The translations under genes were made by a program, and so were the position numbers. From Lonsdalea britannica (GTDB taxonomy: Bacteria; Pseudomonadota; Gammaproteobacteria; Enterobacterales; Enterobacteriaceae), in contig NZ_CAMKXG010000076.1 in NCBI RefSeq assembly GCF_946477055.1, positions 1 through 13,576 of the forward strand: a stretch of 13,576 bases of DNA, written 5' to 3'. The notes beneath the pieces were generated by a model. The model was not told the origin of the DNA, ran no database searches, and worked only from the letters and a program-made list of their open reading frames with translations. How positions within the stretch are numbered: position 1 is the stretch's first letter; the number at the start of each line of letters is the position of its first letter. Positions 7,782 to 13,576 of this stretch are shown here, in pieces.

Positions 7782-8126
7782 TCAGATGCTGAAGGACGAT
7801 CCGCAGCCGCAGGTGGTTTTTGCATTCGGGTTGGTGACCACGAAGCGCGAACCTTCCAGCCCTTCGGTATAGTCTACCGAGCCGCCTACCAGATATTGCA
7901 GGCTCATCGGGTCAACGACCAGCGACACGCCCTGCTTTTCAATCATCATATCGCCCTCGTTGACCTTGTCGTCAAACGTGAAGCCATATTGGAAACCGCT
8001 GCAGCCGCCGCCGGTGATGTACACCCGCAGTTTCAGATCGGGATTTTCTTCGTCAGCAATCAGGAATTTCACCTTATTGGCCGCGGCATCAGTGAATTGC
8101 AGCGGCACTGCTGTTACGTCGCTCAT
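7782..8126 (-). CDS. erpA: Iron-sulfur cluster insertion protein ErpA
   Basis: ErpA is an A-type carrier that delivers [4Fe-4S] clusters to apoproteins, notably IspG/IspH of isoprenoid synthesis, and is essential under aerobic growth in E. coli. The 114-residue product, the same length as in E. coli, has the three cluster-binding cysteines Cys42 ([10 protein letters not shown]), Cys106 and Cys108 ([10 protein letters not shown]) of the HesB/IscA fold. ATG 8126 gives the family N-terminus [16 protein letters not shown]. It has a GGGAG Shine-Dalgarno about 8 nt away, better than the in-frame codon at 8141. It is a single-gene unit, divergent from hemL and convergent with mtnN. In E. coli IscR represses it; only a weak half-site resemblance is visible here. 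Confidence 0.97.
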   Translation of the reverse strand: MSDVTAVPLQFTDAAANKVKFLIADEENPDLKLRVYITGGGCSGFQYGFTFDDKVNEGDMMIEKQGVSLVVDPMSLQYLVGGSVDYTEGLEGSRFVVTNPNAKTTCGCGSSFSI

Positions 8127-8183
8127 CTTTCGTACTCCCAAACTCAGTATCGGGCGGTGATTATCCGGCCCGGTGATGCTTCG

Positions 8184-8212
8184 ATTATCTAATAGCCCCC
8201 GACAACGTTCAA
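8184..8212 (-). promoter_or_regulatory. Sigma-70 promoter of erpA
   Basis: On the minus strand TTGAAC (8212-8207) is followed, after exactly 17 nt, by GATAAT (8189-8184): four and five matches to the -35 and -10 consensus. Transcription would start near 8177, giving a leader of about 50 nt to ATG 8126. Confidence 0.75.
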
Positions 8213-8288
8213 GAGATGATCGGTTCGCGGCGGGGCGGCAGTGGATGACGCCGCGCTCAGGCAGGCATGTGCTCCGGCAGGTTCATGG

Positions 8289-8307
8289 GGCCGATTATCG
8301 GCCTTTT
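8289..8307 (+). terminator. Orphan terminator-like hairpin upstream of hemL
   Basis: GGCCGA (8289-8294) and TCGGCC (8298-8303) form a perfect stem with a 3-nt loop, followed by TTTT, an intrinsic terminator in the plus direction. No plus-strand gene lies between erpA and hemL to be terminated, and the hairpin is about 60 bp upstream of the hemL -35. It may insulate hemL from antisense transcription, or be a remnant. The rest of the erpA-hemL gap (8127-8435) holds the two promoters, a 7-bp GC inverted repeat (8226-8232/8249-8255) and no credible gene. Confidence 0.5.
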
Positions 8308-8364
8308 ACCGTCCCAAAACAACGTCGTTCGCCTACATCGCCCTCCCATCTTGGTCACAAGGAT

Positions 8365-8392
8365 TTCACAACCGCCCTCTCTTCATTAGAAT
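8365..8392 (+). promoter_or_regulatory. Sigma-70 promoter of hemL
   Basis: TTCACA (8365-8370) and TAGAAT (8387-8392) are each one mismatch from consensus and are 16 nt apart. Transcription would start near 8399, leaving a leader of about 37 nt. A 6-bp inverted repeat (GCCCTC 8374-8379, GAGGGC 8393-8398) brackets the -10 element. Confidence 0.75.
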
Positions 8393-8435
8393 GAGGGCAT
8401 ACTCTGTGACATCAATCCCCAGTCAGGAATCTGTA

Positions 8436-9716
8436 ATGAATAAATCTGAAAGTCTGTACGCGGCGGCGCAGCAGGTCATACCGGGCGGCGTAAACTCACC
8501 GGTACGGGCATTTAACGGCGTCGGCGGCACGCCGCTGTTTATCGAACGCGCCGAGGGCGCCTATATCTATGATGCGGACGGCAAAGCCTATATCGATTAC
8601 GTCGGTTCCTGGGGACCGATGGTGCTGGGGCACAACCATCCGGCGATTCGCGATGCGGTGATCGCCGCCGCGGAGCGCGGACTGAGCTTCGGCGCGCCTA
8701 CTGAAATGGAAGTCACGATGGCGAATCTCGTGACCTCGCTGATGAAAGGCATGGACATGGTCCGTATGGTCAACTCCGGCACGGAAGCCACCATGAGCGC
8801 CATTCGTCTGGCCCGAGGTTTCACCGGCCGCGATAAAATCATCAAGTTCGAGGGTTGCTACCACGGCCACGCGGACTGCCTGCTGGTGAAGGCCGGTTCC
8901 GGCGCGCTAACGCTGGGACAGCCGAACTCACCCGGCGTCCCCACCGATTTCGCCCGTCATACCCTGACCTGTACGTATAACGATCTGGCCTCTGTCCGCG
9001 CCGCCTTCGAACAGTATCCCGAAGATATCGCCGCCATCATCGTCGAACCGGTCGCCGGTAACATGAACTGCATTCCGCCGCTGCCGACGTTCCTGCCGGG
9101 GCTACGCGAGCTGTGCGACGAATTCGGCGCGCTGCTGATCATCGACGAAGTCATGACCGGCTTCCGCGTCGCGCTGGGCGGCGCCCAGGCCTTCTACGGC
9201 GTCCAGCCGGACCTGACCTGTCTGGGTAAAATCATCGGCGGCGGCATGCCCGTTGGCGCATTCGGCGGTCGCCGCGACGTAATGGAAGCGCTGGCGCCGA
9301 CCGGGCCGGTTTATCAGGCGGGAACGCTGTCCGGCAACCCCATCGCCATGGCGGCGGGCGTCGCCTGTTTGACCGAAGTCGCCAAACCGGACGTTCATCC
9401 GCGATTAACCGCGTTGACGGATCGTCTGGCGGAAGGGCTGTTGGACGCGGCTCGGGCAGAAAATGTGCCGCTGGTCATCAACCGCGCCGGGGGCATGTTC
9501 GGCCTGTTCTTTACCGACGATGAAACGGTAACAAGCTATCAGGACGTGCTGAAGTGCGATGTGGAACGCTTCAAACGCTTCTTCCACCTGATGCTGGATG
9601 AGGGGGTCTATCTGGCGCCGTCCGCGTTCGAGGCGGGCTTTATGTCCACGGCACACAGCGAACAGGATATCGATCGCACCGTGGCCGCCGCACGCAAGAG
9701 CTTCTCGCAGCTGTAA
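8436..9716 (+). CDS. hemL: Glutamate-1-semialdehyde 2,1-aminomutase
   Basis: HemL converts glutamate-1-semialdehyde into 5-aminolevulinate, the committed precursor of haem, sirohaem and other tetrapyrroles, using pyridoxal phosphate in the cytoplasm. The 426-residue length equals that of E. coli HemL. The cofactor-binding Lys265 lies in [17 protein letters not shown], at the E. coli position. Other hallmarks are [15 protein letters not shown] (113-127), IIVEPVAGN (201-209) and [10 protein letters not shown] (235-244). ATG 8436 has AGGA 7 nt upstream and yields the family start [11 protein letters not shown]; the open frame reaches 8241 but that extension is upstream DNA containing the promoter. 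It converges on fhuB. Sirohaem made from its product is also needed by sulfite reductase, which links it loosely to the sulfate importer at the other end of the window. Confidence 0.97.
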   Translation: MNKSESLYAAAQQVIPGGVNSPVRAFNGVGGTPLFIERAEGAYIYDADGKAYIDYVGSWGPMVLGHNHPAIRDAVIAAAERGLSFGAPTEMEVTMANLVTSLMKGMDMVRMVNSGTEATMSAIRLARGFTGRDKIIKFEGCYHGHADCLLVKAGSGALTLGQPNSPGVPTDFARHTLTCTYNDLASVRAAFEQYPEDIAAIIVEPVAGNMNCIPPLPTFLPGLRELCDEFGALLIIDEVMTGFRVALGGAQAFYGVQPDLTCLGKIIGGGMPVGAFGGRRDVMEALAPTGPVYQAGTLSGNPIAMAAGVACLTEVAKPDVHPRLTALTDRLAEGLLDAARAENVPLVINRAGGMFGLFFTDDETVTSYQDVLKCDVERFKRFFHLMLDEGVYLAPSAFEAGFMSTAHSEQDIDRTVAAARKSFSQL

Positions 9717-9727
9717 TACGTCTGAAT

Positions 9728-9754
9728 GCCTCAGCGCCAGCCCGGCGCTGAGGC
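9728..9754. terminator. Hairpin between convergent hemL and fhuB
   Basis: A perfect 11-bp stem (GCCTCAGCGCC at 9728-9738, GGCGCTGAGGC at 9744-9754) with a 5-nt loop fills the 38-bp gap between the two stop codons and abuts the fhuB stop. It has no T run on either side, so it may terminate poorly alone or act as an RNA 3'-end stabiliser for both transcripts. Confidence 0.6.
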
Positions 9755-11743
9755 TCAACGCGCCTGCTTCCTCAGCAGGTAGACAAAGTACGGCGCGCCG
9801 ATGAACGTCGCCAACAGCCCCGCTGGGATCTGATACGGAAACAGCAACATCCGGCCAGCCCAGTCGGCCGCCGTCATCAGACCGCCGCCTATCGCCGCCG
9901 CACAGACAAGGTGCGACATCACCCGATTGAATCCCAGCATTCGCGCGAGATGCGGTGCCATCAGCCCGACAAAACTCATGGGGCCGACGATCAAGGTCGC
10001 GCCCGCGGTCAACATCGCCGCCAGCAGCAGAATCTCCAGACGCGCCAGCGAGACCGGTACGCCGAGCGCCCCGGCGGTGACGCCGCCTAGCGGCAGGATC
10101 TGTAACCAGCGGCGGCAAAACGGCGTCAACCACAGCGCCGCTACCGCCAATGCGCCGGTATAGATCACCTGTCTGGCGTCCACCCCATAGGTAGAACCGG
10201 TAATCCAGGTCAGCACCGCCCCCATACGCGGATCGCCGCTCGCCAGCAATAACGTCACTAAGGTGGTCAGCGCCGTGCCCACCGCGATCCCGGTAGGCAA
10301 CAGTCTCTGGGTGGAAAAGCCGCCTCGCCCTGCGACCGCCATCATCACCATCAACGTGATGGCCGCGCCGAGGCTGCCTGCAGGCAAACGCCACGCCAGC
10401 GCATTCCCCGGCCACAGCAACATCAGGATCACGACACCAAACGCCGCGCCCGAACTGATCCCCAGCACTTCAGGACTGGCCATCGGATTGCCGGTTAACC
10501 GCTGAATCAAACATCCCGCGACCGCCAGCATGATGCCCGCGCAGAGCGCCGCCGCCAGACGCGGCCAACGCCACGGCAAGAGTTCAGAGAAAGCATCGCC
10601 GCTGGCCCAGTGCCAGCCCTGCGCGTCACGTCCCAGACACAACGCGACGACAATCACCGCCGCCAACGCCACCCCGCCGCCCGTCAGCCACGGCAGGCCA
10701 AGACGCCGTTGTCGCATGGCGGCAGGCGCATCATCCACCGACGCGGTCATCCCGTTGCGCAGGCGCGGCAGCAGCCACAATAAAATCGGCGCGCCGACCA
10801 GCGCGGTCGCCGCCCCCGTTGGGACCTCGCGCCAGACGTCCGCCAGCCAGAGCGTCAGCCGGTCGGTGAGGCACAGCAGCAGCGCTCCCAAAAGCGGTGC
10901 CAGCCACAGCCGCTGCCCCAGACGACGCGCGCCTAGAATTTTCGCCAGCAGCGGCGCGAAAAGGCCGACGAAGCCAATGATGCCCGCCGCATTTACCCAC
11001 TGGGCGCTGAGAAAAATCGCCAGCGCCAGCGTACCGAAACGCGCCAGTCCCAGTCCAAGACCTAGATTACGCGCCACGCCATCGTCCAGACCCAGCAGCG
11101 TCAATGGCCGCACCAGCAAACCGGCGGCGATAAAGCCCAGTACCAGACGCGGCAGGACAAACGCCACGTTGCGCCAATCCTGCTGATTCAGCGAGCCGCT
11201 GCTCCACAGAAACAGGTTGGTCAGCTGGTCAAAATTCAGCAACGCCAGCAAATGATTGACCGCGCCGCAATACAGGCTCAGCACCAGCCCCGCGAGGATC
11301 AATGTCACCGGCGACAAGCGCCGCCCCCAGGCGACGCCGAACACCAGCCCCCCCACCAGCAGCGCGCCGAACATCGCCGCCAGTTGCGAGGTCATCGCCC
11401 CGCCCGGGAGCGCCCACAGCGTGGCGACGGTGATACCGAGCTGCGCGCCGCTGGCAACGCCCAGCGTGGCAGGCTCCGCCAACGGATTGCGCAGTACCTG
11501 CTGAAACAGCACGCCGACCAGACCCAACCCCGCGCCAATCAGCAGGGATAACACCAGACGCGGCAGTTGGCTGTAATGAAATAGCATCTGCCGGATGTCG
11601 TCCTGCGAGGGGTTCACAATACCTTGTCGCCACAGGGCAACAGGCAGCTGTTGGTTCAGCTGACTCAGCGATATCGCCAGCACCAGCAAAGTCAGTATAC
11701 CGATGACAAAGGCGGTAAAACGACGGGAGGATGTCGATATCAT
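9755..11743 (-). CDS. fhuB: Ferric-hydroxamate importer permease FhuB
   Basis: FhuB is the inner-membrane channel for ferrichrome, ferrioxamine and other Fe(III)-hydroxamates, working with FhuD outside and FhuC inside. The 662 residues (E. coli 660) are an internal duplication of a BtuC/FecD-type permease. The stretch GLVGVLFQQVLRNPLAEPATLGVASGAQLG (about 74-103) recurs as AVAGCLIQRLTGNPMASPEVLGISSGAAFG (about 407-436). The ATPase-contact motif GLFAPLLAKILG (260-271) recurs as GLMAPHLARMLG (593-604). About 20 membrane segments are expected for the family. ATG 11743 overlaps the fhuD stop by 4 nt (ATGA) and has a GGGAGG Shine-Dalgarno 7 nt upstream. It is the last gene of the unit and ends beside a hairpin. 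Confidence 0.97.
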   Translation of the reverse strand: MISTSSRRFTAFVIGILTLLVLAISLSQLNQQLPVALWRQGIVNPSQDDIRQMLFHYSQLPRLVLSLLIGAGLGLVGVLFQQVLRNPLAEPATLGVASGAQLGITVATLWALPGGAMTSQLAAMFGALLVGGLVFGVAWGRRLSPVTLILAGLVLSLYCGAVNHLLALLNFDQLTNLFLWSSGSLNQQDWRNVAFVLPRLVLGFIAAGLLVRPLTLLGLDDGVARNLGLGLGLARFGTLALAIFLSAQWVNAAGIIGFVGLFAPLLAKILGARRLGQRLWLAPLLGALLLCLTDRLTLWLADVWREVPTGAATALVGAPILLWLLPRLRNGMTASVDDAPAAMRQRRLGLPWLTGGGVALAAVIVVALCLGRDAQGWHWASGDAFSELLPWRWPRLAAALCAGIMLAVAGCLIQRLTGNPMASPEVLGISSGAAFGVVILMLLWPGNALAWRLPAGSLGAAITLMVMMAVAGRGGFSTQRLLPTGIAVGTALTTLVTLLLASGDPRMGAVLTWITGSTYGVDARQVIYTGALAVAALWLTPFCRRWLQILPLGGVTAGALGVPVSLARLEILLLAAMLTAGATLIVGPMSFVGLMAPHLARMLGFNRVMSHLVCAAAIGGGLMTAADWAGRMLLFPYQIPAGLLATFIGAPYFVYLLRKQAR

Positions 11744-12666
11744 CGGAACGCCTCCCGCGCGTTAGCCAGCGTCTCGCAAAAACGCATGGCGGAAAGCGTG
11801 CCGCCGTAAAACCAGACCGGTTCTACCCGCTGCCAGCGCTGGTGACGAACGAACGGCAACGCTTGCCACAGCGGGTTGGCCGCCACCTCATCCATCAACG
11901 CGCCGTTGCCGTGATCAAAACATAGCGCATCGATATCTGCGCTCAGCGTCGCCAGCTTTTCCATGCCCACGATCAGACTGCCCCAGGCATTGGTTTCCCC
12001 TTGCCAGGCATTTTCGATACCGAGTTCGTCCATCACCGACTGAAACAGGCTGTTGCGCCCAAGGATCAAGACATGGCGGGCATCCATCACGGTGAACAGC
12101 AGCAAAGGCCGATGGGTATAAGCGCGTAAGTTGACCCGCGCCTGCTGAAGAAAACGACTGAACGACGCCAGATGCTGCTCCGCCGCCGGACGCAAATTCA
12201 GGCGGTCGCCCAGCGCCCGCAGCGAGCGCCGGGCGCTCTCCAGCGGGCCATCGTCGCCGTTAATGAACGAAAACCCCATGCCTGGAGCGATGCGCGCCAT
12301 CTGCGAAGGCGAAGGACCAAAGCCGTCTGCGTACAGCAGCAGGGAGGGCCGCAACTGAGTCAACAGTTCCAGATTCGGTTCGGTGCGCAGCCCGACGTCC
12401 ACCACGCTGTCCGGCAACGTCGGCGACTTCACCCACCGCTGGTAGTTATGTTTATCAGCCACGCCCAGCGGAGTGACACCGAGCGCCATCAACAGCTCCA
12501 ACGGCTGCCACTCCAGCGCCACGATGCGGTGAACATCCACGCTCGCGGCCTGACCTCGCAGCGCATACGCACAGGGCGACAACAGCAGCGCGGTCAGAAA
12601 ACGGCGGCGAGAAAGGCCGCTAGCAAAGCGACCACAAGAAGATAGCCCGGAGGAAAATGTCATCAT
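11740..12666 (-). CDS. fhuD: Ferric-hydroxamate periplasmic binding protein FhuD (Tat-exported)
   Basis: FhuD binds Fe(III)-hydroxamate siderophores in the periplasm and hands them to FhuB. The 308-residue product has a twin-arginine signal, SRRRFLT (19-25), followed by a moderately hydrophobic stretch and probable cleavage near GQAAS (about 38-42). This agrees with E. coli FhuD, whose leader is ISRRRLLTA. Family stretches are RIVALEWQPLELLMALGV, DVGLRTEPNLELLTQL, NAWQGETNAWGS and VWFYGGTLSAM. The start is uncertain: ATG 12666 overlaps the fhuC stop (TGATG) and was chosen, but ATG 12663 and GTG 12672 are possible. No good Shine-Dalgarno is seen, so translation is probably coupled to fhuC. The N-region before the Tat motif is about ten residues longer than in E. 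coli. Confidence 0.95.
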   Translation of the reverse strand: MMTFSSGLSSCGRFASGLSRRRFLTALLLSPCAYALRGQAASVDVHRIVALEWQPLELLMALGVTPLGVADKHNYQRWVKSPTLPDSVVDVGLRTEPNLELLTQLRPSLLLYADGFGPSPSQMARIAPGMGFSFINGDDGPLESARRSLRALGDRLNLRPAAEQHLASFSRFLQQARVNLRAYTHRPLLLFTVMDARHVLILGRNSLFQSVMDELGIENAWQGETNAWGSLIVGMEKLATLSADIDALCFDHGNGALMDEVAANPLWQALPFVRHQRWQRVEPVWFYGGTLSAMRFCETLANAREAFR

Positions 12667-13466
12667 CAGCACACAAAACTTATCGGCGAACCATCCGCCG
12701 GATGCGGCAGAATCCCCATCGGGATCCCATAGATTTCCTGCAATACCGACGCCTGCATCAGCTCTGCGGGCGTGCCCTGCGCAATCAGTTTTCCCTGACG
12801 CAGCGCCAGCAGGCAGTCACAGTAGCGGGCCGCCATATTCACATCATGCAGAACCGCTATCACGGTCAGCCCACGTTCACGGCTGAGCTGTCGGATGAGC
12901 GCCAGTACGTCGACCTGATGAGCGATATCCAGCGCGGAGGTGGGTTCATCCAGCAACAGGCAGCGACTGCCCTGCGCCAGCGTCATCGCCAGCCAGGCTC
13001 GCTGACGCTCGCCGCCGGAGAGACTGTCCACCAGCCGATGTGCGAACGGCGCCAACCCGACCAGCGCAATGGCTTGCTCCACCTGATCCCGGTCGGCCTG
13101 CCCGAAACGTCCCAGCGCCCCGTGCCACGGATAGCGTCCTACCGCCACCAGCTCGCGCACCGTCATCCCTTCGGCGGCGGGCAGTTGCTGGGGCAGATAA
13201 GCCACCTGACGGGCGAACAGCGTATTGCGCCAGAGCGCCAGCGGCTGGCCCGCCAGCGAGAGCTGACCGCTACTGGCGGGCTGATGGCGACCCAATATTT
13301 TGAGCAGCGTCGACTTACCCGATCCGTTATGGCCGATCAGTCCGTAGACTTTTCCAGCAGGAAACGCGACCGACAGCGGATGCAGCAGCGTACGGTTGCC
13401 AACGCTGAAGCTGACCGCCTCAAGCGAGAACGTCATGTCGTTATCCAGCGGAACATTACTCTGCAT
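12666..13466 (-). CDS. fhuC: Ferric-hydroxamate importer ATP-binding subunit FhuC
   Basis: FhuC hydrolyses ATP to drive hydroxamate-siderophore import through FhuB. The 266-residue protein (E. coli 265) carries Walker A GHNGSGKST (45-53), Q-loop LPQQLP (91-96), signature LSGGERQRAW (149-158), Walker B CLLLDEP (169-175), the D-loop SALD and the switch His207 (VLHDVN). The block RTLLHPLSVAFPAGKV and the tail YGIPMGILPHPADGSPISFV are FhuC-specific. ATG 13466 (MQSNVPLDND) matches the E. coli start (MQEYTNHSDT); a GTG at 13490 gives a longer form without family support. The Shine-Dalgarno is weak. It is the first visible gene of the fhuCDB unit, with a 1-nt overlap into fhuD. Confidence 0.96.
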   Translation of the reverse strand: MQSNVPLDNDMTFSLEAVSFSVGNRTLLHPLSVAFPAGKVYGLIGHNGSGKSTLLKILGRHQPASSGQLSLAGQPLALWRNTLFARQVAYLPQQLPAAEGMTVRELVAVGRYPWHGALGRFGQADRDQVEQAIALVGLAPFAHRLVDSLSGGERQRAWLAMTLAQGSRCLLLDEPTSALDIAHQVDVLALIRQLSRERGLTVIAVLHDVNMAARYCDCLLALRQGKLIAQGTPAELMQASVLQEIYGIPMGILPHPADGSPISFVC

Positions 13467-13576
13467 AAGACGGGCTCTGAGCGATAGCACAGGCGATATT
13501 CGCCATAACGAAAGGTCGTGCGGAAAGGTGGGACGGATAAGCGGGCGTCAGCATAGGTCGCATCTCTAATGAATCA
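13467..13576 (-). other. Region upstream of fhuC with no recognisable fhuA end
   Basis: In E. coli the receptor gene fhuA ends about 50 bp before fhuC. Here none of the three minus-strand frames in the 110 nt upstream of fhuC encodes a beta-barrel C-terminus. One frame shows a TGA at the very edge (13574-13576); another stays open to a TAA near 13455 but is not recognisable. A short palindrome (GGCGA/TCGCC, 13492-13504) is present. No Fur box or clear promoter could be called. fhuA, if linked, ends at or beyond the edge. Confidence 0.45.

Noticed and set aside
8191..8220. Possible IscR site over the erpA promoter
   Set aside because: Only a half-site (ATAGCCCC on the plus strand, 8192-8199) resembles an IscR motif. 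The other half does not match, so it is not called despite known IscR control in E. coli.
9405..10415. A 336-codon minus-strand frame spanning the hemL end and fhuB
   Set aside because: It crosses two strongly conserved genes in other frames. Its Gly/Arg/Ala-rich composition is a by-product of GC-rich codons, with no domain.
9755..11743. fhuB considered as a gene fusion novelty
   Set aside because: The two-copy permease is the normal FhuB architecture in enterobacteria.
12657..13487. A 276-codon plus-strand open frame opposite fhuC, and similar long antisense frames opposite degP (3950-4834), sbp (2513-3286), cysT (1428-2030), dgt (6215-6820) and mtnN (6926-7678)
   Set aside because: They are complementary shadows of well-identified genes in GC-rich DNA. 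Their products are unusually rich in Arg, His and Gln, lack recognisable domains, and the opposite strand carries complete conserved families.
13492..13576. Fur box upstream of fhuC
   Set aside because: No stretch approaches the 19-bp GATAATGATAATCATTATC consensus; the small palindrome GGCGA/TCGCC is too GC-rich and short.

Overview
The window is a conserved chromosomal segment of a gamma-proteobacterium of the order Enterobacterales. Every protein aligns almost end to end, from memory, with an Escherichia coli counterpart, and several family-specific residues fall at identical positions. The GC-rich third positions and the gene order suggest a plant- or insect-associated lineage such as the Pectobacteriaceae (Dickeya, Lonsdalea or Brenneria type). 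The genus cannot be fixed from the sequence alone. I see no transposase, integrase, phage gene, tRNA, rRNA or CRISPR array.

Layout. Positions 1-3337 (minus strand) hold a sulfate/thiosulfate ABC importer operon read as sbp-cysT-cysW-cysA; cysA runs off the left edge. A strong hairpin with a short U run lies between sbp and cysT and probably lowers expression of the permease genes relative to the binding protein. Next comes degP (minus), the periplasmic protease/chaperone, with a sigma-E-type promoter overlapped by a 25-bp near-perfect palindrome. Then dgt (minus), dGTPase, is divergent from mtnN (plus), the MTA/SAH nucleosidase. A bidirectional terminator separates mtnN from erpA (minus), the Fe-S carrier. 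erpA is divergent from hemL (plus), glutamate-1-semialdehyde aminomutase, across 309 bp carrying a promoter for each gene and an unexplained terminator-like hairpin. hemL converges on fhuB; fhuC-fhuD-fhuB (minus) encode the ferric-hydroxamate importer and overlap one another by 1-4 nt.

How the genes work together. Two operonic ABC importers flank a block of housekeeping genes. The right half has an iron theme: siderophore uptake (FhuCDB), haem precursor synthesis (HemL) and Fe-S assembly (ErpA). The left half has a sulfur theme: sulfate uptake (Sbp-CysTWA). MtnN recycles S-adenosylmethionine by-products.

Compared with E. coli K-12 (fhuACDB-hemL-clcA-erpA-trIC-btuF-mtn-dgt-degP-cdaR), the order is conserved. 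However, clcA and btuF-trIC are absent here, cdaR does not follow degP, and an sbp-cysTWA operon sits there instead. No new biological system is evident. The items most worth a second look are the palindrome on the degP promoter, the sbp/cysT attenuator, the Sbp-type binding protein heading a cysTWA operon, and the lost neighbours.
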